From: Actinobacteria bacterium UBA912
Lineage (GTDB): Bacteria > Actinomycetota > Coriobacteriia > Anaerosomatales > UBA912
Direction: 5' to 3'
Assembly (NCBI GenBank): GCA_002293965.1
Contig: DBEG01000132.1
Span: 1 to 12,810 of the forward strand
DNA: 12,810 nucleotides
Of the stretch, positions 1 through 6,415 are shown in pieces. The notes under the pieces were generated by a model. The model had not been told where the DNA came from, searched no databases, and saw only the letters and a list, made by a program, of their open reading frames with translations. Each line of letters starts with the position of its first letter. Position 1 is the first letter of the stretch. The position numbers were made by a program, and so were the translations under genes.

Positions 1-32
1 CCGATCAGCTTGCCAAGTGAAGGTTTCGGCAT
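1..32 (-). CDS. 5' end of an unidentified gene running off the window
   Basis: An ATG at 32-30 (minus strand) overlaps by one base the TGA stop of the 60-codon ORF upstream (TGATG arrangement). GAGG lies 5 nt before the ATG. The visible codons read MPKPSLGKLI and stay open to the window edge. The stop-start overlap and ribosome-binding site suggest a translationally coupled gene, but ten residues are too few to identify a family. Whether it is a real gene depends on sequence outside this window. Confidence 0.35.
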   Translation of the reverse strand, partial: MPKPSLGKLI

Positions 33-214
33 CAACGCCTCTTTTCGTCCGACTGCTCTATTCTGGTTTTCGTGAAAATGCGCACAACGCCTCCCACACC
101 TACACGATAATCCAATTGTAATCCACGTTCAATGATCGCATCTACAAAATCTCCACATTCTATGGGGTGTTCCCAAGCTTCCTCAGGCTGGTGGGCGCAG
201 GTGCTGGAGTACAA
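32..214 (-). CDS. small hypothetical protein downstream of ridA
   Basis: This is an ORF of 60 codons with a TTG start, 8 nt after the ridA stop. I recognise no family. The protein begins with a Cys/His-containing stretch (Cys6, His8, His16, Cys20), continues with a predicted helix and short beta-like segment (around residues 21-48), and ends in a charged KTR...EKRR tail. No signal peptide or membrane segment is seen. Two observations favour it being real: it is collinear with the MCP-ridA pair, and its stop overlaps the start of another ORF as TGATG, as in coupled genes. Against it are the weak start region (AGGG only 2 nt before the TTG) and the lack of any recognisable motif. It could instead be untranslated spacer. 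Confidence 0.35.
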   Translation of the reverse strand: MYSSTCAHQPEEAWEHPIECGDFVDAIIERGLQLDYRVGVGGVVRIFTKTRIEQSDEKRR

Positions 215-222
215 CGCCCTCT

Positions 223-687
223 CTAGACGACGGCAAGGACCAAGGAGACCTCCACCGGAGCCGCAAGTGGGAGGCTTGCCACGCCCACAGCTTCACGTGC
301 ATGCGAGCCGTCCTGCCCAAAAGCGATGCTGAGCACCTCGCTCGCGCCATCGATGATCGCCGGATGACGCGTGAACTCTGGGCTTGACGCCACATATCCG
401 ACGAGTTTCACAGGATGCGCCCAGGCGCCCGGATCGCAGACGGTCGATGCCGCGACAAGACAGTTCACTGCACACAGCCTCGCACATTCGATGGCCATGT
501 CGATCGAGACCGCGACATCGACTGCACCCTCGGCCATCAATATCCCTCCCCTGACCGGGAGTTGCCCCGATGTGTATACCAGCGAACCAACTCTGACCGC
601 CGGAACATAGAGTCCCACCGGGACCGGGGCTGGCGGTACCTCGATGCCTGCTGCCCTCAATCTATCGAGCACGTTACCCGAGGTCAT
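223..687 (-). CDS. RidA / YjgF-YER057c-UK114 family protein
   Basis: A 154-residue cytosolic protein of the RidA superfamily. Family members form trimers, and the archetype RidA hydrolyses reactive enamine/imine intermediates released by PLP enzymes. The sequence shows the family pattern: an N-terminal VGLYVPAVRVG...VYTSGQLP segment (about 24-45), a helix with AIECARLCAVNCL (65-77), the LVGYVASSPEFTRHP region (95-109), and the C-terminal HAREAVGVASLPLAAPVEV strand. Arg131 aligns with the substrate-binding Arg105 of RidA, and Glu146 with its C-terminal Glu, so imine deaminase activity is possible. The extended N-terminus and AVGVASLPL signature place it in the longer branch whose substrates are mostly unknown. 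The start is an ATG with AAGGA 7 nt upstream, 9 nt after the chemoreceptor stop, so the two are probably cotranscribed. The family call is secure; the exact substrate is not known. Confidence 0.9.
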   Translation of the reverse strand: MTSGNVLDRLRAAGIEVPPAPVPVGLYVPAVRVGSLVYTSGQLPVRGGILMAEGAVDVAVSIDMAIECARLCAVNCLVAASTVCDPGAWAHPVKLVGYVASSPEFTRHPAIIDGASEVLSIAFGQDGSHAREAVGVASLPLAAPVEVSLVLAVV

Positions 688-696
688 GTGAGTTCC

Positions 697-1860
697 TTAC
701 TTGAGCAGGAGCGAGTCCGCGACCCGATTGAGATCCACTATAGCCGAGGATATCTGGCGCGAGCTCTCTGCCGACTGTTGACTGACCTGCGCAACCTCTC
801 TCATCGAGAGTACGACCTGATCGGATGCGGTCCTCTGTTGCTGCGTCGCGATCGATATCTGCTTGGCTGCATCCGTGGTGTTCTCAACCTGCCGAACGAT
901 GCGATCCAGTGAATCAGCTGTCAGCTGAGCAAGCTGTTTGCCCTCTTCAACTTTCTGAGCGGTGCGTTCGGTGGACATGATCAACTGTGATGACGAAGTC
1001 TGTATCTCTCGGACGACACGCCCGATCTCTTGTGTCGAGTCGGTGACGGAGTCAGCCAGCTTCCGTATCTCCTCGGCTACAACCGCAAACCCTTTGCCCG
1101 CCTCGCCGGCTCTCGCCGCCTCGATCGCTGCATTGAGCGCCAGTATCTTGGTCTGCTCGGCGACGTCATCGATGATGACCAACACGCGGCCTATCTCCTG
1201 ACTGCGCTCACCGAGCACAAGGATCCTGTCTGAAGCATGTTGAGTGCTGGCCCGGATCTGCTCGATGCCCTCAGCTGTGTCGATGACGGAGCGCATGCCT
1301 TCTTCGACGGTCGCGAGTGTTCTTTCTGCGGTCGCGGCCACGGAAGACGAGTTCTCAGCGATCTGTTTGGAGGTCTGCGCCAGCTCTTCAACGGTCGCCG
1401 ATGTCTGAGTCACCGCGGCGGCTTGCTCTGCCGCACCGGATGCCTGTTGTTCTGTGGCGGCAAGAACCTGACTGGTCAGGGCACGGAGTTCTGCGTTGAT
1501 GGAGATCGCTTGGTTGATCACATTGTCAGCGCGGTGAAGGAGCTTGGTGACTTCTTGCTGCATGTCATCGACGCTGCCAGCGGCTTCGACAGAGAACGAT
1601 GTGCTGCGTTGAGTCTCCTTGAGTACATCTACAAAGAGCGATCGGCTGACCTTCAGGGCCACGAAGATGCAGAACATTCCCAATAGAACGCCGGCAGCGA
1701 TACATAGTATCCAGAATGCTATGTTCATCGCTGGGCTCACGGGATCGACGAAAAACGAAGCTGCAAGAGGGAAAGCTACACCGATACCCACACCGGCTAG
1801 CAGCATGGTCACCACGAGTCGACGGCCAGTCTTCGATAGTCTCAAGTCAGCCAACTTCAC
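697..1860 (-). CDS. methyl-accepting chemotaxis protein without a periplasmic sensor domain
   Basis: A 387-residue chemoreceptor that would control CheA through CheW at membrane arrays. Two hydrophobic segments (about 13-36 and 47-69) are separated by only about ten residues, so no extracytoplasmic ligand-binding domain exists, and no clear HAMP domain is seen. The rest (about 90-387) is one antiparallel coiled-coil signalling domain. Its hairpin tip is at 234-253, reading EQTKILALNAAIEAARAGE and nearly identical to the universal receptor tip. Gln/Glu pairs in the flanking helices (ATEQQASGAAEQ, 135-146) are plausible methylation/deamidation sites. The C-terminus lacks a CheR-tethering pentapeptide. 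The start is GTG with only a weak ribosome-binding site (TTGGA directly before it). ridA follows 9 nt later. The cue may be membrane state or a partner protein; this is inference. Confidence 0.93.
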   Translation of the reverse strand: MKLADLRLSKTGRRLVVTMLLAGVGIGVAFPLAASFFVDPVSPAMNIAFWILCIAAGVLLGMFCIFVALKVSRSLFVDVLKETQRSTSFSVEAAGSVDDMQQEVTKLLHRADNVINQAISINAELRALTSQVLAATEQQASGAAEQAAAVTQTSATVEELAQTSKQIAENSSSVAATAERTLATVEEGMRSVIDTAEGIEQIRASTQHASDRILVLGERSQEIGRVLVIIDDVAEQTKILALNAAIEAARAGEAGKGFAVVAEEIRKLADSVTDSTQEIGRVVREIQTSSSQLIMSTERTAQKVEEGKQLAQLTADSLDRIVRQVENTTDAAKQISIATQQQRTASDQVVLSMREVAQVSQQSAESSRQISSAIVDLNRVADSLLLK

Positions 1861-1929
1861 TCCAATCAGAGGAATATGTGTTCACATCTTAGCAATGGTG
1901 CGGGAAAGAGGCCACGTTCCACTTCCGAC

Positions 1930-1958
1930 TTGCACTCGTATACCCCATAGGGTATTAT
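1930..1958 (+). promoter_or_regulatory. sigma70-type promoter for the selenoprotein gene
   Basis: TTGCAC (1930-1935) is followed after exactly 17 bp by TATTAT (1953-1958). They match the -35 and -10 consensus hexamers at 4 and 5 of 6 positions. Transcription would start near 1965, leaving a leader of about 50 nt before the ATG at 2014. This is the best promoter match I found in the window. Confidence 0.65.
1940..1955. promoter_or_regulatory. CsoR/CstR-like operator overlapping the promoter
   Basis: A perfect inverted repeat, ATACCC-CATA-GGGTAT, fills the spacer between the -35 and -10 elements and covers the first three bases of the -10. TACCC...GGGTA dyads of this type are the known operators of CsoR-family repressors: CsoR for Cu(I), CstR for persulfides. 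A repressor bound here would exclude RNA polymerase. The spacer is 17 bp, not the 19-20 bp typical of MerR activators. No regulator gene of this family is in the window, so the cognate regulator is inferred. Confidence 0.5.
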
Positions 1959-2013
1959 TCGATCCGGTGCCCAGAATTGGGCTGATACAAACCACTGGAA
2001 CAAGGCGGTAGCC

Positions 2014-2349
2014 ATGGAGAATCCTATATCCGTACAAGTCTTCGACAACACATCGGTGAGTAACTGCTTCTCGGTAGGTTGAGGGCCCTCCTGGTTTCCG
2101 GAGGAGATCACCGCTATGGTCGCGCAAGAGTTGAACCGTCGATTCGGCGAATCGGTCTCAGTCGCCTATCTCGACGCATCGAACAAACAAGTCCGAGAGA
2201 CCCACTCGGAAACGATCCGGTCGATCGAGACCAAGGGGCTGCTCTATCCCGTCACGCTCATCGATGGCGTCCCCAGATTCGAGGGCAGCGTCTCCTACCC
2301 TTCGATCATGAGGGCCGTAAGCGAGAAAGCCACCGACATCTGTCAATGA
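2014..2349 (+). CDS. thioredoxin-fold protein, probable selenoprotein (in-frame UGA at codon 23)
   Basis: An ATG at 2014 is preceded by AAGGCGG (2002-2008, 5-nt spacing) and opens a frame of 111 codons with a single in-frame TGA at 2080-2082, ending at TGA 2347-2349. Read with selenocysteine at codon 23, the protein is a compact thioredoxin fold. It has a beta strand ISVQVF (5-10), Cys18, then U23-G-P-S at the start of a helix (28-42), a strand VSVAYLD, a helix to about residue 84, and the cis-Pro strand pair YPVTLIDGVPRFEG. UGPS matches the thioredoxin CGPC site with Sec as the attacking residue and the resolving Cys changed to Ser; Cys18 may resolve instead. It resembles the small thioredoxin-like families related to YuzD/DUF1462, and from memory the SaoT-type (seleno)proteins, where Cys stands at this site. 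Automatic annotation would probably start at ATG 2116 and lose the active site. Substrate unknown. It appears monocistronic. Confidence 0.72.
2087..2104 (+). promoter_or_regulatory. hairpin just after the UGA, candidate bacterial SECIS element
   Basis: In RNA, CCUCC (2087-2091) pairs with GGAGG (2100-2104) around an 8-nt apical loop UGGUUUCC. The loop can close further as GG/CC over UUU with U2092 bulged, recalling the bulged U and G-containing loop recognised by SelB. It begins 4 nt after the UGA, so it lies closer than the fdhF element of Escherichia coli. An alternative weaker fold using bases 2093-2112 would place a loop at 2099-2103, 16 nt after the UGA. GGAGGAG (2100-2106) is also a possible ribosome-binding site for ATG 2116, so its role is ambiguous. 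Confidence 0.4.
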
Positions 2350-2373
2350 TTCCCCTGGATTCCCATGGGGATC
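2348..2373. terminator. hairpin between convergent genes, possible terminator
   Basis: GAT-(T)-CCCC-TGG pairs with CCA-(T)-GGGG-ATC around ATTC. This gives about ten base pairs with one bulged T on each side, overlapping the stop codon of the selenoprotein gene and ending 9 bp before the stop of the convergent J-domain gene. Neither strand has a clear run of T after it, so it is at best a weak intrinsic terminator, possibly shared by both genes. Confidence 0.35.
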
Positions 2374-2382
2374 GATTCCGTA

Positions 2383-2691
2383 TCAATCCCTGGCGCGTTC
2401 GATCTTGTCCAACAACATGCCGACAAGGCCTTTGTCGAGAAAGTGGTCCCACGCTGTGACTCTTGCCGACTCTTCAAGTCGTTTATCGTAGGCAGACCGC
2501 TTCTTCGCATCACTGAGTACCGAATACGCATCGTTGATCCGTTGCATCTTAGTGGTTGAATCATCGAAGCCGGGCGAAGTCGCCGAAGCGGTTCGGTCAG
2601 GGTGATACTTCATGCATAGCGCCTTATATGCCTTCTCGATCACTTCCGGCTCGGCATCTCTATCGACCTGCAGGGTCTTGTAGTGACTCAT
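2383..2691 (-). CDS. small J-domain (DnaJ-like) protein
   Basis: A 102-residue protein with an N-terminal J domain (about 3-70), the module that stimulates Hsp70/DnaK ATPase activity. Helix II, VIEKAYKALCMKY (17-29), precedes the diagnostic HPD motif at His30-Pro31-Asp32. Helix III, MQRINDAYSVLSDAKKRSAYD (49-69), ends in the typical SAYD. There is no Gly/Phe linker, zinc-finger or C-terminal substrate domain, so it is not DnaJ itself but a type III-like co-chaperone. The tail (about 75-102) is a charged amphipathic helix with no membrane segment. The start is an ATG with GGGAG 6-7 nt upstream. It lies 24 nt after the class A PBP gene on the same strand, so the two are probably cotranscribed. 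Its client is unknown. The family call is secure. Confidence 0.9.
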   Translation of the reverse strand: MSHYKTLQVDRDAEPEVIEKAYKALCMKYHPDRTASATSPGFDDSTTKMQRINDAYSVLSDAKKRSAYDKRLEESARVTAWDHFLDKGLVGMLLDKIERARD

Positions 2692-2715
2692 TGCTTGCTC
2701 CCTAGTGCGTCTTCA

Positions 2716-4722
2716 TCAGTGGAGATTGCATACCTCCTCGGGAACCACCCTCGCATCCAGGTATATCTTCTCGGGAGAAGGGCAGGCCGGTCCGGCTATT
2801 CGGGCCGATTCGGGGCAGATGGTGACTTCCGTGAGGCCTTCTGCCGGAGCTGGCGTCGTTGTCCCGCTGGCGGGGGCTTGCAGAGTCGGTGCTACTGCGG
2901 GCTTTTTCAGGAGAGCTTGGGCCCGAGACATGAATGCACCCCATATCTGTGTGGGAAAACTGCCCCCGCTCACCTGGATACCCCGGACATTGGTCATGTC
3001 CACCTGTCCCTCTCGGTGTCCGACCCATACACCAGTCACGATATCTCCCGTGAATCCGACGAACCATGCATCCCGATATGACTGTGTCGTGCCGGTCTTC
3101 CCGGCGACCGAGAGTCCTGGTATGCGTGCAGCGGTGCCAGTGCCCGCCTCGACGGTACCGACAAGCATCGCTGAGACCTGACGGGCTACCCTCTCCTCCA
3201 TGACCCTCTCACTTGAGAGGGGCGGCTCCCAGACGATATCGCCTTCCGAGTCGGTCACTCGTGTGACAGCCACCGGGGCCACCCGTAGACCGCCGTTGGC
3301 GAAGGTTCCGTAGGCAGATGTCATCTCCAACGGCGAGACGCCGATCTCCATCCCGCCCAGCGCTATCGCCGGATTTGGATCAAGTGGACTCGTGATACCG
3401 GCCCGTTTGGCCATATCGACGACTGACTCCGCTCCCATATTCATGATCAGTCGGGCGTAAACGGCATTGACAGACCAGTCCGTAGCGGTCTGAAGAGTCA
3501 CCCTCGGAGCGGTGCTCTCGTTCTCGTAGTTATTGACGGTCCATATCCCGTCGGTGACTCTGACCGTGTAAGGAGTCGCATCGAAAACCTGAGTGGGCGA
3601 TACCCCCCGCTCGATAGCCTCCGCCAGAACAAAGGTCTTGAACGCCGAGCCAGGTTGACGGCGCCCCTGCGAAGCAAGATTGAACTGGTTGGTAGCAAAA
3701 TCACGACCCCCGACCATGGCAACGATCCCGCCCGTCTTGCTTTCGATTGCAACGATCGCATACTCCGGATCTTCCGCTCGACCCAGCAGGGCAGAAGCGG
3801 CCTTCTCGGCTTCTCTTTGAAGATCAGGACGAAGGGTGGTGTATATCCTCAGTCCGCCAGTGAAGACGGGATCGCTGCCCAGCTCCTCTATCAGTATCTG
3901 CTTCACATGTTCCACGAAGTACGGAGCCACAGCGGGGGCTTCCTTACGAGGCGCAAGTCCTATATCAAGCGAACCTGCTTCGCTTCTGACTGTCTCGGAG
4001 ATCAGTCCGTGCTGCTCCATGGTTTCCAGGACCTCGTTTCGCTCGCGCAGAGCGACCTCGGGTGCATTGATCGGAGATCGGGCGCCGGGCGAATCGATCA
4101 GGGCTGCGAGGATGGCAGACTGATGTAGCGTGAGTTCGGATGCCCTGACTCCGAAGAATCGACCAGCTGCTGCTTCGATGCCATAGGCACCGTGGCCGAA
4201 ATACACGGTATTGAGATAGGTCTCAAGCAGACGGTTCTTGTCGACCCGGGTGTTCAGCTCGTGCGCTAGAAGGGTTTCTTGGACCTTGCGAATGATGGTG
4301 CGCTCTTCATCAGGAAACATCATCTTGACCATCTGCTGGGTTATCGTGCTTCCAGTACCTGCCGAACGACCCCCGCCGATGCCTGCCGAAGCCAATATCA
4401 CATCGAGATCGAAGCCCCTATGCTCGAAGAATCCTGGGTCCTGGGTGACTACGACCGCATCCTGGAGGGTCTGTGCGATTGAGTCCATCGGCACGATGGT
4501 GCGATCCTCGCCCGCATGCCATTGGGCGATCAAAGTGCCATCGGACGCATACACATTCGAGGTTTGCGCAGCTTCGAACATGAGGGGGCCCTCGTCGAAA
4601 TCCGGCAGAGTGGTCGAGAGATAGAATATGTAGAACCCCACAGCGATGAAGACCACCGCGCACAGCGCGAAGACAGAGGCCGAAATCTTGAGCAAAGCCG
4701 CCACGCGGCCCGAGACAGCCAC
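2716..4722 (-). CDS. class A penicillin-binding protein with an altered glycosyltransferase catalytic residue
   Basis: A 668-residue bifunctional-type PBP that would polymerise and crosslink peptidoglycan outside the membrane. It has a short cytosolic start, a membrane anchor (about 12-36), and a GT51 glycosyltransferase domain (about 55-225). GT51 motifs 2-4 are intact: GTGSTITQQ (122-130), RKVQE (145-149, second catalytic Glu149) and LLETYLNTVYFG (165-176). In motif 1 the usual E-D is Q94-D95 (TQDPGFFEHRG), so the first catalytic Glu is missing. The transpeptidase domain (about 320-600) has SAFK (Ser359 nucleophile, Lys362), SVN (417-419) and KTGTT (542-546), all intact. A Pro/Ala/Thr-rich linker leads to a C-terminal segment with Cys636, Cys647 and Cys665. 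The start is GTG with AGAGGA 6 nt upstream. A J-domain gene follows 24 nt downstream. Transpeptidase activity looks normal; glycosyltransferase activity is doubtful. Confidence 0.93.
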   Translation of the reverse strand: MAVSGRVAALLKISASVFALCAVVFIAVGFYIFYLSTTLPDFDEGPLMFEAAQTSNVYASDGTLIAQWHAGEDRTIVPMDSIAQTLQDAVVVTQDPGFFEHRGFDLDVILASAGIGGGRSAGTGSTITQQMVKMMFPDEERTIIRKVQETLLAHELNTRVDKNRLLETYLNTVYFGHGAYGIEAAAGRFFGVRASELTLHQSAILAALIDSPGARSPINAPEVALRERNEVLETMEQHGLISETVRSEAGSLDIGLAPRKEAPAVAPYFVEHVKQILIEELGSDPVFTGGLRIYTTLRPDLQREAEKAASALLGRAEDPEYAIVAIESKTGGIVAMVGGRDFATNQFNLASQGRRQPGSAFKTFVLAEAIERGVSPTQVFDATPYTVRVTDGIWTVNNYENESTAPRVTLQTATDWSVNAVYARLIMNMGAESVVDMAKRAGITSPLDPNPAIALGGMEIGVSPLEMTSAYGTFANGGLRVAPVAVTRVTDSEGDIVWEPPLSSERVMEERVARQVSAMLVGTVEAGTGTAARIPGLSVAGKTGTTQSYRDAWFVGFTGDIVTGVWVGHREGQVDMTNVRGIQVSGGSFPTQIWGAFMSRAQALLKKPAVAPTLQAPASGTTTPAPAEGLTEVTICPESARIAGPACPSPEKIYLDARVVPEEVCNLH

Positions 4723-4812
4723 TCGATTCCTCTCGAAACCTTACAGGTCGGGTAAACTGAATTTCGACAGCATTCTTGTTCGAGATCACCTAGCAGAAAG
4801 CGAACCTCGACC

Positions 4813-5463
4813 ATGGTACCACGCGAGAATGACTCCGACTCCGTCGGGTCACCCAAGATGAGAGGGGGACTTTCTGGGGGTCTCCTCAATCAATGGGCCC
4901 GGATGTTGACAGTCGCGCTGCGACCGTTCTTCGGATTGCGTTCGGCGCTAGTGCGTCCGCGCATCCCGATGCCGGATGCAAGAACTTTCGCGACAGACTG
5001 GACCAGGCTGCTTTCGGCCGGACAAGACTCAGCTGGACGCTCAACGGCAGCGTTGGTCGTATTCGCCGTAGTTGTCGCGGGGATAGGTGCAGCAGCGTCT
5101 GTGTTGATCAGCGATCAAGGGGCGTTACAGGCGATCGTGGGCGCTCTCATCGGCATGGGATGGGTGATGATCAGGCTGCCGATCATGCAAGCGGTATTCC
5201 GCTCGACCGACCCTGTGACGACATCGCGCCTGACCGAGTCGTGGGTTGCAGGATCAGTGCCGTATGTTCTGGCCGTCAATCCGCCATTGCGGGTCATAGC
5301 GTGGCTGATAGGGGCCGTGCTGGCCTATCGGGTGTTGTCGAAGGATGGGACTGACCCCAGGAGAGTACGATCAACGATCGCGATCAGCTTCGGATTCGAG
5401 GCCGTCGGAGCACTCGCTGTCCTCTCCACGCGCTACGTGATGGTGATTCTGGAGCTCATCTAG
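4813..5463 (+). CDS. integral membrane protein of unknown function
   Basis: Up to 216 residues, which I do not recognise with confidence. The first 75 or so are hydrophilic and basic. Then come about four or five hydrophobic segments (78-99, 104-125, 145-156 weak, 158-176 and 187-214), ending almost directly after the last one. The general layout of a polar N-terminus plus a cluster of about five hydrophobic helices resembles YIP1-domain proteins, but no diagnostic motif was seen. The start is uncertain: ATG 4813 has no good ribosome-binding site, and ATG 4858 or 4903 are in frame. It diverges from the PBP gene (90 nt between starts) and ends 7 nt before the stop of the convergent EamA transporter. 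It appears to be a single-gene unit. Confidence 0.75.
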   Translation: MVPRENDSDSVGSPKMRGGLSGGLLNQWARMLTVALRPFFGLRSALVRPRIPMPDARTFATDWTRLLSAGQDSAGRSTAALVVFAVVVAGIGAAASVLISDQGALQAIVGALIGMGWVMIRLPIMQAVFRSTDPVTTSRLTESWVAGSVPYVLAVNPPLRVIAWLIGAVLAYRVLSKDGTDPRRVRSTIAISFGFEAVGALAVLSTRYVMVILELI

Positions 5464-5470
5464 CGGAGTC

Positions 5471-6379
5471 TCACACGATTGCCGGCTCTGGGGAGAATTT
5501 CTCGGCAACTACGATGCCGCCTAGGATCAGCAGGGCGCCCAGGATCTGAGTCGGCGCAAGACGCTCCCCGAGGACCAGGGCGGCCAAAGCTACCGTGAAT
5601 ACCGGTTCGAAGGTGGAGACGATCGCGGCTCTCGATGCTCCCAGACCACGCAGCGCTTTGAGATACAACAGTATCGCGCCGAATGTCGGGAACAGCACTA
5701 TGGCCCCGAGTAGTGTCCACGTGACGGTGTCCCATTCCTTGGCGGCAAGCGGCGTCGAGGTGATCCACGCCGCCGTCCCACAGAGGATGGCGGTGAACAC
5801 GAACAGGTACACCATGAGGGTCGTACGTGGGCGACCGGGCAGCCAGCGGTGACTCACCAGAGTGAACAGGGCATAGCCTGCGGCGGCACCAAAAGCAAGG
5901 AGGACTCCCGTCGCCGAAGTCTCGACTCGCCCCGTGGCTGGGCCGACCACGAAAACGCATCCCGCAAATGTGAGACCCACAGCCCACGCTCTGCCATTGG
6001 TCAAGGGGACGCCGAAGAACAGCCTCTCGGCGATCACCACTATCGCGGGGTAGGTGTACAAGATGATCGCTACGATGGCGACGTCGGCGTGGGTCAGCGC
6101 GAAGAAGAAGCAGATGGAGGCTGCCCCATAGCCCGCTAGCGAAATCACGGCGTAGCGGCCTACGTCGGCGACAGGGGCCAAGAGCTTGCCGGGCCTGGTG
6201 ATGGCCATGTACGATGCCAGCAACAACGCCGCTAGAGCAAAACGCCAAGTGAGCAACTGTAAAGGCGATGCTCCGCGTTCGTAAGCCAGACTCGCCAAGA
6301 TAGCGAGTGTCCCGAAGCACGCCGCCGACAATACGGCGTACGCCAATAGCCCAGATGATGTCCGATTCGAACTGCTCAC
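5471..6379 (-). CDS. EamA / drug-metabolite transporter (DMT) family permease
   Basis: About 302 residues from a GTG at 6379. The frame is open further upstream, but that extension is hydrophilic, overlaps the divergent VanZ gene, and would exceed the usual family length near 300. The protein has ten predicted membrane helices arranged as two EamA repeats of five. Repeat 1 runs from LLAYAVLSAACFGTLAIL and includes the typical YTYPAIVVIAERLFFG stretch. Repeat 2 begins near ATGVLLAFGAAAGYALFTL and ends with the hallmark SRAAIVSTFEPVFTVALAALVLGE, which contains the conserved Glu-Pro. Such permeases move small metabolites across the cytoplasmic membrane; the substrate cannot be told from sequence. 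No ribosome-binding site precedes the GTG, so the exact start is uncertain and the message could be leaderless. It appears to be a single-gene unit. Confidence 0.88.
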   Translation of the reverse strand: MSSSNRTSSGLLAYAVLSAACFGTLAILASLAYERGASPLQLLTWRFALAALLLASYMAITRPGKLLAPVADVGRYAVISLAGYGAASICFFFALTHADVAIVAIILYTYPAIVVIAERLFFGVPLTNGRAWAVGLTFAGCVFVVGPATGRVETSATGVLLAFGAAAGYALFTLVSHRWLPGRPRTTLMVYLFVFTAILCGTAAWITSTPLAAKEWDTVTWTLLGAIVLFPTFGAILLYLKALRGLGASRAAIVSTFEPVFTVALAALVLGERLAPTQILGALLILGGIVVAEKFSPEPAIV

Positions 6380-6415
6380 AAGGTTGATAAACTGCCACGA
6401 GAGGCAAGCGAAGTC

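Noticed and set aside
1876..1887. ATGTG-TT-CACAT inverted repeat just upstream of the chemoreceptor start
   Set aside because: The spacing does not match CRP/FNR or actinobacterial LexA sites, and arms of five bases are easily found by chance.
2081..2090. Perfect 10-bp palindrome GAGGGCCCTC directly at the UGA
   Set aside because: As an RNA hairpin it allows only three pairs over a four-base loop. No known function fits; probably a by-product of the GC-rich hairpin region.
1866..2127. Two minus-strand ORFs of 81 codons across the promoter and start of the selenoprotein gene
   Set aside because: They have no recognisable motif, overlap each other in different frames, and cover a clear promoter on the other strand.
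2116..2349. The selenoprotein gene as a 77-residue protein starting at ATG 2116 with GGAGGAG ahead
   Set aside because: It would lack the first beta strand and the whole redox motif of the fold, while ATG 2014 has its own ribosome-binding site and promoter. Kept only as a possible secondary start.
5460..6407. A 315-codon minus-strand ORF nearly coextensive with the transporter
   Set aside because: It is a frame shadow of the EamA gene: it is Arg/His/Pro/Cys-rich with no membrane pattern, while the other frame gives ten clean helices and family motifs.
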